A stretch of 64,000 bases of DNA, from contig DAIQOK010000018.1 of the NCBI GenBank assembly GCA_036787895.1, positions 12,248 through 76,247 on the forward strand, in the 5' to 3' direction. Shown here piece after piece: positions 8,290 to 16,789 of this stretch (the stretch's first letter is position 1; every line of letters begins with the position of its first letter). Origin of the DNA: UBA7662 sp036787895. GTDB taxonomy: Bacteria; Bacteroidota; Bacteroidia; UBA7662. Both the position numbers and the translations under genes were made by a program. The notes beneath the pieces were generated by a model. The model was not told the DNA's origin. It did not search any database and was given only the letters and a program-made list of their open reading frames with translations.

Positions 8290-8469
8290 GGGCACGCAGA
8301 GTCGCGGAGGCCGCAGAGCTTTAGTGCGGCGGTTCATTTTTTTAGGATTCTCGTCTAACGTCTCAATTCTTCCGTCATAAAAAGGGGCACGCAGAGCCGC
8401 GGAGACGCAGAGCTTTAATGCGGCGGTTCGTTTTTTAGGCCGCTCACGTCTCAAGTCTTCCGTCATAAA
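8290..8469 (+). repeat. Tandem 'cgcagag' repeat, two ~90-bp copies
   Basis: Copy A (8290-8381) and copy B (8385-8469) both run ggcacgcagag... gcggcggttc ... a T-tract ... cttccgtcataaa, with scattered substitutions. A third fragment (cgcagaggccgcag) follows at about 8480. Related phrases occur at 4680-4740, 13965-13980 and 14200-14235. This family of 'ctctgcg/cgcagag' intergenic repeats is widespread in Bacteroidota; its function is unknown. Confidence 0.7.
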
Positions 8470-8660
8470 GTGCTCCCCAGCGCAGAGGCCGCAGTGATAG
8501 ACGGCTGCCTATCTCAATACCAGATACTACATACTTTGCAAATCCGTCGTTTCCCTAATCAACCGGTCAGCGAACCAATATTTTGGCGAAGGAAACGGAC
8601 AGATTTGTTGGATCTCTTTTGATCGTCGGCAGTAGACTGAATTTTATTTGCAATCACCGC

Positions 8661-8690
8661 TTTGAGTTGAAGTTGCATCGCTTACTTTTG
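8661..8690 (+). promoter_or_regulatory. Promoter of the UMF1/LutA/Ldh2 operon
   Basis: TTTG (8661-8664), 18 nt, TACTTTTG (8683-8690): both boxes of the Bacteroidota consensus at good spacing. The ATG is 5 nt after the -7 box. Confidence 0.65.
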
Positions 8691-8695
8691 GAAAT

Positions 8696-10090
8696 ATGGC
8701 GCTACTCAACGACCCCAAACAAATCCGTGCCTGGTGCATGTACGATTGGGCCAATTCGGTCTATAATCTCTCGATTACCACTGCAATTTTCCCGATTTAT
8801 TACAACGCCGTTACTCAATCGGCAGCCATTAAAGCCGGGGCTTCAGCTACCGACGACCATTTTTACATCAATATTTTTGGCCGGGATGTGGTGAATACGG
8901 CTGCATACAGTTATTCGCTGTCGATTGCGTATTTGCTGGTCGCTTTTGTCACACCCTTGTTGAGCGGTATGGCCGATTATGGTGGACTCAAGAAGCGAAT
9001 GTTGGGCATTTTTGCACTTATTGGCTCGTTGAGTTGTGCTTCGATGTACTTTTTTACCGACCAAAACGTGCAGCTCGGTCTGATTTTGTTCATGATGGCC
9101 GCTTTTGGTTGGGCGGGAAGCGTGATTTATTACAATTCTTTCCTCCCCGAAATTGTTACTGAAGATCGTTACGACGAGGTGAGCGCCCGAGGCTATGCCT
9201 ATGGCTACAGTGGCAGTATTATTCTGTTGGTAGCCCAATTGGTGGTGATTATGTTTCCTGGTATTTTGTTCGATGTAGAAGCCAAAGCAACGGCTTTTTT
9301 GGCAGAGGGCATGGAAGCTCCGGAAGCCATTGCCGCGGCCAAAAGTTATTATTCAGGCTTAACTACCCGCTGGTCGTTTGTAACCGTGGGCATTTGGTGG
9401 ATAGGTTTTGCTCAGATCACTCTTTTCCGTTTGCCCAAAGAAAAGGCTCTGGGGAAACTCCGAAGTGGTTTATTGGCCAATGGTTTTCGTGAATTAAAAA
9501 AGGTCTGGAACGAACTGAAAGGCCTGCCTAAAATTCGCACTTATTTGTTGGCCTTCTTTTTTACCAGTGCCGGTTTACAAACCGTCATGTATCTCGCCAC
9601 GCTTTTTGGATCCGACGAACTCAAACTCAGCACCGATAAGCTGATAGCCACCGTACTGATTATTCAGTTTATCGGGATAGCAGGGGCCTTTTTGTTTTCT
9701 GGCATATCCAACCGTATGGGCAACATTTATACGCTGCTCATTGGCATTGTCATCTGGATGGGCATCTGTGTTTCGGCTTATTTGGTCGACCATGAATACG
9801 AATTTTATGCGCTGGCCGCTGTAGTAGGGGTGGTTATGGGTGGCATGCAGGCCTTATTACGAAGCACTTACGCCAAACTCATACCCGATGAAACACCTAA
9901 CCACGCGAGTTACTTTTCTTTCTACGATGTGACCGAAAAACTTGCCATCGTATTCGGTACTTTTGCATTTGGTTTTATCAACGAAATGACCGGTACCATG
10001 CGGAATTCGGCCCTTAGCCTGGCCATCTTTTTTGTGGTGGGGATTTTGTTGATGCGCCGCATCCCGAACTTTAAAATACACAAGGGCTAA
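8696..10090 (+). CDS. MFS transporter, UMF1 (Atg22-like) family
   Basis: Inner-membrane transporter of 464 aa. The N-terminal signature IRAWCMYDWANSVYNL is typical of the UMF1 family, bacterial relatives of the yeast vacuolar effluxer Atg22. About a dozen hydrophobic segments run through the protein, with the charged cytoplasmic loop DYGGLKKRM after the second pair. Natural substrates of bacterial members are unknown; amino acid or organic acid efflux is a guess from the Atg22 relationship. The stop codon is 2 bp before the lutA-like gene, so the three genes 8696-11914 form an operon. Confidence 0.88.
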   Translation: MALLNDPKQIRAWCMYDWANSVYNLSITTAIFPIYYNAVTQSAAIKAGASATDDHFYINIFGRDVVNTAAYSYSLSIAYLLVAFVTPLLSGMADYGGLKKRMLGIFALIGSLSCASMYFFTDQNVQLGLILFMMAAFGWAGSVIYYNSFLPEIVTEDRYDEVSARGYAYGYSGSIILLVAQLVVIMFPGILFDVEAKATAFLAEGMEAPEAIAAAKSYYSGLTTRWSFVTVGIWWIGFAQITLFRLPKEKALGKLRSGLLANGFRELKKVWNELKGLPKIRTYLLAFFFTSAGLQTVMYLATLFGSDELKLSTDKLIATVLIIQFIGIAGAFLFSGISNRMGNIYTLLIGIVIWMGICVSAYLVDHEYEFYALAAVVGVVMGGMQALLRSTYAKLIPDETPNHASYFSFYDVTEKLAIVFGTFAFGFINEMTGTMRNSALSLAIFFVVGILLMRRIPNFKIHKG

Positions 10091-10092
10091 GC

Positions 10093-10818
10093 ATGCAAAT
10101 CGACTTGTTCGTACCCTGTTTTGTAGACCAAGTCTACCCGGATACCGCATTTAACGCCATCAAGGTGCTCGAAAAACTGGGTTGTGAGGTTTTTTACAAC
10201 GAAAATCAGACTTGTTGCGGTCAGCCAGCATTCAACGCCGGTTTTTGGGACGAAGCCAAAGAGGTAGGTGAAAAATGTCTGCACGATTTTCCGAACAACC
10301 GCCCGGTGGTGGTTTTGTCGAGTTCCTGTGCCGGTATGGTCAAAAACTATTACCACGACCTCTTTCACAACTCAGCGGTACACAACAATTGGAAGCAGTT
10401 GCAGCGCAATACCTTTGAGTTTTCGGAGTTTGTCTTCAAATTCCTCGACATCAGCAAACTCCCATCAGTTTTCGAACACAAAGTCACTTACCACGATGCC
10501 TGTTCGGCCTTACGGGAGTGCGGTATACATGCCGAACCACGCCAATTACTCAAAAAAGTAACAGGTTTGCAATTGACCGAAATCAAGGACAATACCGTTT
10601 GTTGTGGTTTTGGCGGCACTTTCGCTGTCAAATATGAACCCATTTCGGTGGGTATGGCAGAACAAAAGTGTCAGCATGCCCTTGACACAGGAGCTGAAAT
10701 CCTCGTTTCGGCCGATTTATCCTGTTTAATGCATTTAGAAGGTTATATTCAAAAAAATAAACTTCCACTCCGCACCATGCACATCGCTGATGTACTGGCC
10801 AGTGGATGGGAAGCCTGA
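10093..10818 (+). CDS. LutA/YkgE-type (Fe-S)-binding protein
   Basis: 241-aa protein with two CCG (cysteine-rich) domains: PCFVDQVYP and QTCCGQPAFN in the first half, ACSALRECGI and VCCGFGGTF in the second. This layout is that of LutA/YkgE and of the heterodisulfide-reductase-like subunits that hold an Fe-S cluster and pass electrons during L-lactate or glycolate oxidation. The LutB and LutC partners are not in the window. The Ldh2-family dehydrogenase follows after 4 bp, so a role in 2-hydroxyacid metabolism is likely. The exact substrate is inference. Confidence 0.9.
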   Translation: MQIDLFVPCFVDQVYPDTAFNAIKVLEKLGCEVFYNENQTCCGQPAFNAGFWDEAKEVGEKCLHDFPNNRPVVVLSSSCAGMVKNYYHDLFHNSAVHNNWKQLQRNTFEFSEFVFKFLDISKLPSVFEHKVTYHDACSALRECGIHAEPRQLLKKVTGLQLTEIKDNTVCCGFGGTFAVKYEPISVGMAEQKCQHALDTGAEILVSADLSCLMHLEGYIQKNKLPLRTMHIADVLASGWEA

Positions 10819-10822
10819 GCTT

Positions 10823-11914
10823 ATGGAGAAAGACGCTATTTACCTATCCGATCAACAATTGTGGGCATTTGTCAGCGAAGTTTTCCTGCGTATGGGCCAC
10901 AGTCCAGAAGATGCCTATCTCGCTACCGATGTTTTGCTGGAAGCAGATCTGCGTGGCATCGACTCGCACGGCATCGCCCGTTTGCTGGGGTATGTACGTT
11001 TGTGGGAAGCCGGCCGTGTTAACACCCGACCTAACATCCGCCTCGTTCGTGAAGCAACTGCCGCGGCTACGGTAGATGGTGATGGTGGCCTTGGCTTGAT
11101 TGTGGCTCCCCGCGCCATGGACATTGCGATTAAAAAAGCAGCAGCCACCGGTGTGGGTATGATCAGTATCTGTAATTCCAACCACTTCGGCATCGCTGCC
11201 TATCACGCTTTGAAAGCGGTACCTCACCACATGATTGGTATGGCAATGACTAATGCCAGTCCTTTGGTTGCGCCTACGCACAGCAAGGAAAAGTTACTCG
11301 GCACCAATCCGCATTGCTGGGTTTTCCCCACCCGGCAGTTCGACCCGCTGGTCTTCGATATGGCTTCTTCAGCTGCGGCCAATGGCAAACTCGAAATGGC
11401 CGAAAGGGCTGGCAAACCCATACCCGAGGGTTGGGCAATTGATAAAGATGGGAATCCATCTACCGACCCCGGCATTTTACGCCAGGGGGGTGCTTTGTTG
11501 CCGTTGGGCAGCGATGCTGATCATGGCAGCCACAAGGGTTACGGCATGGGTGCTATCGCCGACCTGCTGAGTGGCGTACTTTCCGGCGCCAATTTTGGAC
11601 CTTGGGTGCCACCTTTTGTGAGTTTCTTGCAACCGCCTGCCGACCCGGTGGGCAAAGGCATCGGCCATTTTGTCGGTGCCCTGCGCATCGATGCCTTCCG
11701 CGAGCTCGACGAATATTACGATGCCATCGATACCTGGACCAAACGCTTCAAAAGCGCTGTGCCGAGCAATCCGGATGAACCGGTACTCGTTCATGGTGAA
11801 CCGGAGATGAAACAATACCGCGACCGCAAAAAGAATGGCATACACATCAATGAAAAGGTGTTTGCCGATATGCAAATCATCTCCGACAAGTTTAAAATCG
11901 ATATCGAAGGCTAG
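10823..11914 (+). CDS. Ldh2 family (malate/L-lactate-type) NAD(P)-dependent dehydrogenase
   Basis: 363-aa member of the Ldh2/MDH2 family, unrelated to the classical LDH/MDH fold. Family marks are the DLRGIDSHGIARL segment near residue 50, SICNSNHFGIAAYH near residue 125, and DHGSHKGYGMG near residue 240. Substrates in the family include malate, L-lactate, sulfolactate and ureidoglycolate, so the substrate is not fixed. I use ATG 10823 (MEKDAIYLS), 4 bp after the previous stop; an ATG 33 bases earlier would overlap the LutA gene by 29 bp. Last gene of the UMF1 operon. Confidence 0.9.
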   Translation: MEKDAIYLSDQQLWAFVSEVFLRMGHSPEDAYLATDVLLEADLRGIDSHGIARLLGYVRLWEAGRVNTRPNIRLVREATAAATVDGDGGLGLIVAPRAMDIAIKKAAATGVGMISICNSNHFGIAAYHALKAVPHHMIGMAMTNASPLVAPTHSKEKLLGTNPHCWVFPTRQFDPLVFDMASSAAANGKLEMAERAGKPIPEGWAIDKDGNPSTDPGILRQGGALLPLGSDADHGSHKGYGMGAIADLLSGVLSGANFGPWVPPFVSFLQPPADPVGKGIGHFVGALRIDAFRELDEYYDAIDTWTKRFKSAVPSNPDEPVLVHGEPEMKQYRDRKKNGIHINEKVFADMQIISDKFKIDIEG

Positions 11915-12014
11915 AGCAGTCTTTGCCCGGAAGCATTGAATTTATTCCACTATTTTTGAGGCGCTTGCTCAACCAAATTAAGTGCCGATTGTAATTTTTT
12001 AAACACTATACACC

Positions 12015-12350
12015 ATGTTCGACCTCTTTGGTATGATGGACAAAATCAACAAGCTGAAAGATGCTGTTGCCGACGTCAAAACAAAATGCGACCGTCTCAC
12101 TGTTACCGCCAGCGGAGATAATGATGCCGTGGTAGTCACTTCTACGGTGAACAAACACATTCAGTCGATCACACTGAATGCCGATTTATTGAAGCCCGAA
12201 AACAAAGTTCTGCTCGAGGAAGCTTTGCTGGCCACCGTAAACAATGCGCTGCGTGAAGCGCACCGTACCTACAAAGAAGAATTCAAAAAAGGCACCGACG
12301 GACTGATCCCGAATATTCCCGGGCTCGACCTGTCGAAATTTATGGGCTGA
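12015..12350 (+). CDS. YbaB/EbfC family nucleoid-associated protein
   Basis: 111-aa protein with the YbaB/EbfC pattern: an N-terminal coiled helix (MMDKINKLKDAVADVK), a central beta hairpin with a VTASGDNDAVVVT segment, then a C-terminal helix, ending in LIPNIPGLDLSKFMG. These proteins dimerise and bind DNA non-specifically. The call is good but rests on layout rather than on a catalytic motif. The stop codon overlaps the next ATG (TGATG), coupling it to the DUF2231 gene and lepB. Confidence 0.75.
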   Translation: MFDLFGMMDKINKLKDAVADVKTKCDRLTVTASGDNDAVVVTSTVNKHIQSITLNADLLKPENKVLLEEALLATVNNALREAHRTYKEEFKKGTDGLIPNIPGLDLSKFMG

Positions 12351-12832
12351 TGAGCACCCCGCTGCATCCATTTTTCACCCATTTTCCCATTGCCTTATTG
12401 GTAGTAGGACTGTTGTTTGAAATCATCGGACTTTTGCGCAAACAACCCTTGTTTAGTGAGCTGTCGTTTTGGATGTTGCTGGGCGGCGCTGCAGGCGCAG
12501 CGCTGGCCGTGATAACCGGTGGTTGGGAAGAAGACAAATTAAAAATGTCTGATGCCTTACATGAAGCGGTAGAGCAGCATGAAACTGTCGGTTTTTTGTT
12601 TGCGTGGCTGGCAGCTGCACTTTTTGTGTGGAAGTTATTACGCAGAGCTCATATGAAAGCCAACGAGACCCGCGTATTCCTAGGCGCCTATGTCGTTACG
12701 GTCATCCTCATGTTGTACGGAGGATGGTTGGGTGGCAAATTGGTCTATGATTATGGTGCCGGCGTGAAAGGCGTTACAATTTTAGATACCGAAAAACGTT
12801 CTGACCCGGTTCAGGACCCAACAACTGAATAA
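12350..12832 (+). CDS. DUF2231 family membrane protein
   Basis: 160-aa integral membrane protein with four hydrophobic segments, starting with the DUF2231 motif LHPFFTHFPIALLVVG. A GGWEEDKL turn follows the second helix, and the later HEAVEQHETVG supplies conserved histidines. Family function is unknown, although related proteins are found near cytochrome and heme genes. It overlaps ybaB by one base and is 7 bp before lepB, suggesting one transcript. Confidence 0.85.
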   Translation: MSTPLHPFFTHFPIALLVVGLLFEIIGLLRKQPLFSELSFWMLLGGAAGAALAVITGGWEEDKLKMSDALHEAVEQHETVGFLFAWLAAALFVWKLLRRAHMKANETRVFLGAYVVTVILMLYGGWLGGKLVYDYGAGVKGVTILDTEKRSDPVQDPTTE

Positions 12833-12839
12833 TCCTTAT

Positions 12840-13934
12840 ATGAATTGGAAATTTTGGCAGAAAAAAAAGAAGGCAGGCAAGCCCAAGACCAAACTTCGCG
12901 AATGGACAGAAGCCATCCTTTTTGCCGTCATCGCGGCTACCCTCATCCGCACCTTTATGATTGAGGCCTATACCATTCCTACCCCCTCGATGGAAAAATC
13001 GCTGATGGTAGGCGACTTCCTCTTCGTAAGTAAGCTCTCCTACGGTCCGCGCCTGCCGATGACACCATTAAGTTTTCCTTTTGCGCACAATACCATGCCT
13101 GTCATCGGTACAAAAAGTTATCTGGAATGGCTGAGTTTCGATTACAAACGTTGGCCTGGTTTCGGTAAAATCAAAAACAACGATGTGGTCGTATTCAACT
13201 ATCCCATGGAAGATTTCCGGCCGGTGGACAAGCAAGACAACTACATCAAACGTTGTGTAGGCATTGCCGGCGATACGCTCGAAATCCGCAATAGGGTGGT
13301 TTATATCAATGGTAAAGCCATCGAACAGCCTGAGCGCAGTCAGTTTAAATACCACGTAAAAACCGATGGCAGCGGCTTCAATCCCAAAACCCTCGAAAAA
13401 CTCGACATCACCGAAGGTGGTGCCATCTCAGCCGAAGGCGATTTTTTGTTGAATCTCACGGAAGAAAACGCAGAGAAGGTTAAAGCGTTCGCTAATGTGC
13501 AATTCATTGAATCTTACAACGCCCCGAAAAATTATTTCACGGAGGAGATTTTTCCTTTCACCAAACATTATCCCTGGAACCTCGACAATTACGGCCCCAT
13601 CATACTCCCCAAAAAAGGGGTAGCCATGCCGCTCGATACGAACAACATCAACATCTACCAGCGGGCCATTGAGGTGTACGAAAAAAACAAGCTTGAAATC
13701 CGCGATGGTAAAATATACATCAACGGGCTGGAAAGCACCTCTTATACATTCCAGATGGATTATTATTGGATGATGGGCGACAACCGCCACAATTCCTTGG
13801 ACAGTCGCTATTGGGGATTTGTACCCGAGGATCACATTGTAGGTAAAGCCGTTTTTGTCTGGCTAAGCCTCGACTACAATGCCAGTCTGCTGAATAAAAT
13901 TCGTTGGAGCCGTGTCATGCGTCCTATTAATTGA
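12840..13934 (+). CDS. lepB: Signal peptidase I
   Basis: Membrane serine protease that removes signal peptides from Sec-exported proteins, such as the giant surface proteins of this window. One N-terminal transmembrane segment (residues ~24-43) precedes the active-site Ser50 in IPTPSMEKSL. The catalytic Lys is about residue 137 in YIKRCVGIAGD, and the terminal box MGDNRHNSLDSRYWG is intact. The 364 aa include a long insert between the Lys box and the last box, usual in Bacteroidota. A clear terminator follows at 14007-14033. Confidence 0.96.
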   Translation: MNWKFWQKKKKAGKPKTKLREWTEAILFAVIAATLIRTFMIEAYTIPTPSMEKSLMVGDFLFVSKLSYGPRLPMTPLSFPFAHNTMPVIGTKSYLEWLSFDYKRWPGFGKIKNNDVVVFNYPMEDFRPVDKQDNYIKRCVGIAGDTLEIRNRVVYINGKAIEQPERSQFKYHVKTDGSGFNPKTLEKLDITEGGAISAEGDFLLNLTEENAEKVKAFANVQFIESYNAPKNYFTEEIFPFTKHYPWNLDNYGPIILPKKGVAMPLDTNNINIYQRAIEVYEKNKLEIRDGKIYINGLESTSYTFQMDYYWMMGDNRHNSLDSRYWGFVPEDHIVGKAVFVWLSLDYNASLLNKIRWSRVMRPIN

Positions 13935-14006
13935 AAAGTTCACATTCAAAATTCTGAATTGAGCCGCAGAGCGACTAAAACCCGATCGTAGTGGATTCCA
14001 AATTGA

Positions 14007-14033
14007 AAGCCTGACCAAACGTCGGGCTTTTTT
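14007..14033 (+). terminator. Rho-independent terminator of ybaB-DUF2231-lepB
   Basis: 9-bp stem AAGCCTGAC/GTCGGGCTT with one G-U pair, 5-nt loop caaac, followed by a run of T. Confidence 0.85.
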
Positions 14034-14238
14034 ATTGCCCTAAACCCCGACACCTATGGCCAAGCAAACGCCTTAGTTGGAGGAGGCGCCTTGAAGATTG
14101 TATCACCTGTCGTCATGGCGAGTTTATCGAGCCAATGTTTAACCGACAGTCGCAACCAGCCAGGGCAGGCAAACGCCCAAAACCTTCGTTTCACCAATAA
14201 AAACTGCGCCCTCTGCGCCTCTGCGTGCTATTTCCCCT

Positions 14239-14246
14239 TAATTTCG
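14239..14246 (+). promoter_or_regulatory. -7 element of hemE
   Basis: TAATTTCG, one mismatch to TAnnTTTG, 4 nt before the ATG; again an almost leaderless arrangement. Confidence 0.4.
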
Positions 14247-14250
14247 CGCC

Positions 14251-15276
14251 ATGATTTACCAAAACGACCTCATTCTCCGTGCCGCACGCGGCGAAAAAAC
14301 CGACAGAACTCCCGTTTGGATGATGCGTCAAGCCGGTCGTATCCTTAAAGAGTACCGAGCCGTCCGCGAACAAGCCGGCGACTTCAAAACCCTGGTCGAA
14401 ACCCCAGAACTGGCTGCTGAGGTTACCATTCAACCCGTAGATATACTAGGTGTAGATGCCGCTATTATCTTCTCCGACATACTCGTCATACCCGATGCCA
14501 TGGGGTGCCGTTACGAGATGATAGAAGCCCGCGGTCCGAACTTCCCGGAAGTGGTGCGCAGCATGGCCGATTTGAAAAAGATTCATATCGCTGATCCGGC
14601 AGATCTCGCCTATGTTACCGATGCTATTAACCTCACCGTTAAACAACTCGATGGCCGGGTTCCCCTCATCGGTTTTGCAGGTGCCCCCTGGACCATTTTC
14701 GCTTATATGACCGAAGGAAAAGGCAGTAAAACCTTCAGCATCGCGAAAAAGCTATTATATACCGATCCCCATTTCGCTCATGCCTTGCTCGAAATGATCA
14801 CCACATCCACGATTGCCTACCTCAAAGCACAAATTGCTTCCGGGGCTGCCATGGTACAGTTGTTCGACAGCTGGGCGGGTATTTTGAGTCCAAATCAGTA
14901 TGCTGAGTTTTCTTCCCGATATATCCGGCGCATTTGTGAAGCTATTATCGAAGTACCGCTAACTGTTTTCGCTAAGGGTGCCTTTTTTGCGTTGGAAGAT
15001 TTCGCTACTATGCCGTGTAATACCATCGGCCTCGATTGGAATATGGATCCGCATGCTGCCAGGGAAAGGGTAGGTGACGGATTTACCTTGCAGGGTAATA
15101 TGGACCCCTGTTTATTGTATGCCCAACCAGAGGTGATTAAAGCAGAAACGGAAAAAATGATACAGGCTTTTGGGCCACACCGGCACATCGCCAATCTCGG
15201 ACATGGCGTGTATCCGGATACGCCGGTGGAGCATGTGAAGACCTTTATTGAAACTGTCAAAAATTACCGACACTAA
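14251..15276 (+). CDS. hemE: Uroporphyrinogen decarboxylase
   Basis: Heme pathway enzyme that decarboxylates the four acetate side chains of uroporphyrinogen III to give coproporphyrinogen III. The 341-aa protein has the first signature PVWMMRQAGR (residues ~21-30) and the second, GFAGAPWTIF (~145-154), both intact. Length is normal. Stands alone between repeats. Secure. Confidence 0.97.
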   Translation: MIYQNDLILRAARGEKTDRTPVWMMRQAGRILKEYRAVREQAGDFKTLVETPELAAEVTIQPVDILGVDAAIIFSDILVIPDAMGCRYEMIEARGPNFPEVVRSMADLKKIHIADPADLAYVTDAINLTVKQLDGRVPLIGFAGAPWTIFAYMTEGKGSKTFSIAKKLLYTDPHFAHALLEMITTSTIAYLKAQIASGAAMVQLFDSWAGILSPNQYAEFSSRYIRRICEAIIEVPLTVFAKGAFFALEDFATMPCNTIGLDWNMDPHAARERVGDGFTLQGNMDPCLLYAQPEVIKAETEKMIQAFGPHRHIANLGHGVYPDTPVEHVKTFIETVKNYRH

Positions 15277-15407
15277 TTTTAGATTAGAATACTGATGTCA
15301 GTCCGAGTCGAAATGACTGAAGCTGACAACTAGGAATACTTTGAATCGAACGAGGACAATCAGTGTAATATGACACAATCCGCTTTTTATACCGGATAGA
15401 TTAGGGG

Positions 15408-15415
15408 TATCTTTG
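15408..15415 (+). promoter_or_regulatory. -7 element of marC-like gene
   Basis: TATCTTTG, full match to TAnnTTTG, 16 nt before the ATG at 15432. Confidence 0.5.
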
Positions 15416-15431
15416 CGGAGAATTTCAAAAC

Positions 15432-16070
15432 ATGGGTCTCTTCTTTGCTACTTTCAGCGCACTTTTTTCAGTAGTTAACCCACTGGGTGCTATGCCGGTA
15501 TTTTTGGCGCTCACTTCGAACGATTCCCCGGGATGGCGCCGGGTACAATTGCGTAAGGCAGCCATTTATCTGGCCTGTATTCTCATAGTTTTTTTTCTGA
15601 TTGGCACCTACATCCTCAATTTTTTTGGCATCAGTATCGAGGGTTTGCGTATTGCGGGTGGGCTAATTATCTCAAAATCAGGGCTGGATTTATTGCGGTC
15701 GAAATCGAGCTACGCAAAGGGCCGGGCAATAACCAAAAGAGTTAAGGAAGAAGCATTACAAAAGGACGATATATCGTTTTCGCCACTGGCCATGCCTGTA
15801 TTATCAGGCCCTGGTTCTATCTCTTTATTGATTAGTCTTGCGCTCGAAATATCCGCTTTCTGGGAGTATGCGGCCATAATCGGTGCTTGTATTGCTATAG
15901 CAGTGGTGACTTACCTGATATTATTGATTTCACCAAAATTGGTGCGTTTTCTGGGTGAATCCGGTATAAGTTCTTTATCGCGTATGATGGGTTTTATTGT
16001 ACTGGCTATCGGGATTCAGTTTATCGCCAACGGGGTTGTGCCCATGTTAAAAGAAGTCTTCGCGCGTTGA
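15432..16070 (+). CDS. MarC family (UPF0056) integral membrane protein
   Basis: 212-aa membrane protein with about six hydrophobic segments. The N-terminal FSALFSVVNPLGAMPVFLAL is the family hallmark (NPxGxxPxF), repeated in degenerate form as SPLAMPVLSGPGSISLLI in the second half, reflecting the internal duplication of the family. No transport substrate is established; the historical link to antibiotic resistance in Escherichia coli was not upheld. Own promoter, no operon partner. Confidence 0.92.
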   Translation: MGLFFATFSALFSVVNPLGAMPVFLALTSNDSPGWRRVQLRKAAIYLACILIVFFLIGTYILNFFGISIEGLRIAGGLIISKSGLDLLRSKSSYAKGRAITKRVKEEALQKDDISFSPLAMPVLSGPGSISLLISLALEISAFWEYAAIIGACIAIAVVTYLILLISPKLVRFLGESGISSLSRMMGFIVLAIGIQFIANGVVPMLKEVFAR

Positions 16071-16080
16071 GCTGGTTCGA

Positions 16081-16165
16081 TAGCACGCAGATTTTTATGA
16101 TTTTTATAATTTAATAGGATATCTGCTAATATCATAAAAATCATATAAAATCCACGGTCCATCTA
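16081..16165 (+). repeat. Intergenic inverted repeat of the 'gatttttatgatttttat' family
   Basis: cgcagatttttatgattttt on the left and atcataaaaatcatataaaa on the right form an imperfect inverted repeat between two convergent genes. A related piece (cctaaaaatcataataatcc) is at 33210-33230. It may act as a bidirectional terminator. AT-rich hairpins of this wording recur in many Bacteroidota genomes. Confidence 0.6.
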
Positions 16166-16789
16166 CTAATTACCAGCATAGCTGATTTTCCACGCCCCCC
16201 GCAAATCCCCCATAGCAAAACCCGTTGCCCGATCTTCCGGATAAGTGCTTTGGAGCTGAGCCAAAGTAGCCTCTGCAATGTCTTTACCCTCCTCACCATG
16301 ACACTGCAAACAAAGCGGGCTGCCTATTCGAATAGCACCATACCAGATTTGATTTCCGTCTTCGTGTAATACCACTGCCGCAGGTTCTTCGCCGCGGCTA
16401 AGCTGTGTAGACCAATCCTCAAAAAGTTGTATTTCAGTGGCATTTACAGCATTCGCCGGATTACGGTAACGAACGGCGATTCGCTTTACATCAACATTAT
16501 GCGTTCTGCCAAGGTCTCGGGTTAAAGTACCTGCCTGTGTTTTACAAAGGTCAATAGCATTGAGCACGCTTCCTTCAGCAATTGCTTTTTGAAGCGCTCC
16601 GGAAAGTGCCGCAAAAGCTTCCTGACTGATTTTTTTGGCTTGTTGATACACCAAAGTATCAGGCATGCCTTCACCAGAAGGTAGAGGTATCTCCTCCTCT
16701 GTTTCAATTGGTTTGTCAGTAGTAGTACAACTTGAAATAGCCATACCTATCAAGGCTGAGGCAAGCAGGAGTGAAATGAATTTTACCAT
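16166..16789 (-). CDS. DUF3365-type heme-binding lipoprotein
   Basis: 207-aa predicted lipoprotein with signal MVKFISLLLASALIGMAISSC (lipobox ISS-C). The mature part resembles DUF3365 (Tll0287-like), a PAS-like domain that carries a c-type heme. The single heme site CLQCH lies near residue 165, preceded by the usual WYGAIRIGSPL, and a FAMGDLRGAWKI ending follows. Probably a periplasm-side redox or sensory protein. I start it at ATG 16787-16789; the longer frame would overlap the preceding gene by over 50 bp without family resemblance. Its start overlaps the enoyl-CoA hydratase gene by 7 bp. Confidence 0.85.
   Translation of the reverse strand: MVKFISLLLASALIGMAISSCTTTDKPIETEEEIPLPSGEGMPDTLVYQQAKKISQEAFAALSGALQKAIAEGSVLNAIDLCKTQAGTLTRDLGRTHNVDVKRIAVRYRNPANAVNATEIQLFEDWSTQLSRGEEPAAVVLHEDGNQIWYGAIRIGSPLCLQCHGEEGKDIAEATLAQLQSTYPEDRATGFAMGDLRGAWKISYAGN

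Larger units (their letters stand above)
8062..8695 (+). other. Gene-free stretch with tandem repeat
   Basis: No credible gene; a 65-codon open frame at 8079-8276 has no recognisable protein. The stretch contains the tandem repeat at 8290-8469 and the promoter of the UMF1 transporter at its right end. Confidence 0.6.
13935..14250 (+). other. Gene-free stretch between lepB and hemE
   Basis: Contains a 'gccgcagagcgac' fragment (about 13966), the lepB terminator, a cgcag-type repeat fragment 'ctctgcgcctctgcgtg' near 14210-14228, and the hemE -7 element. No coding region found. Confidence 0.6.
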
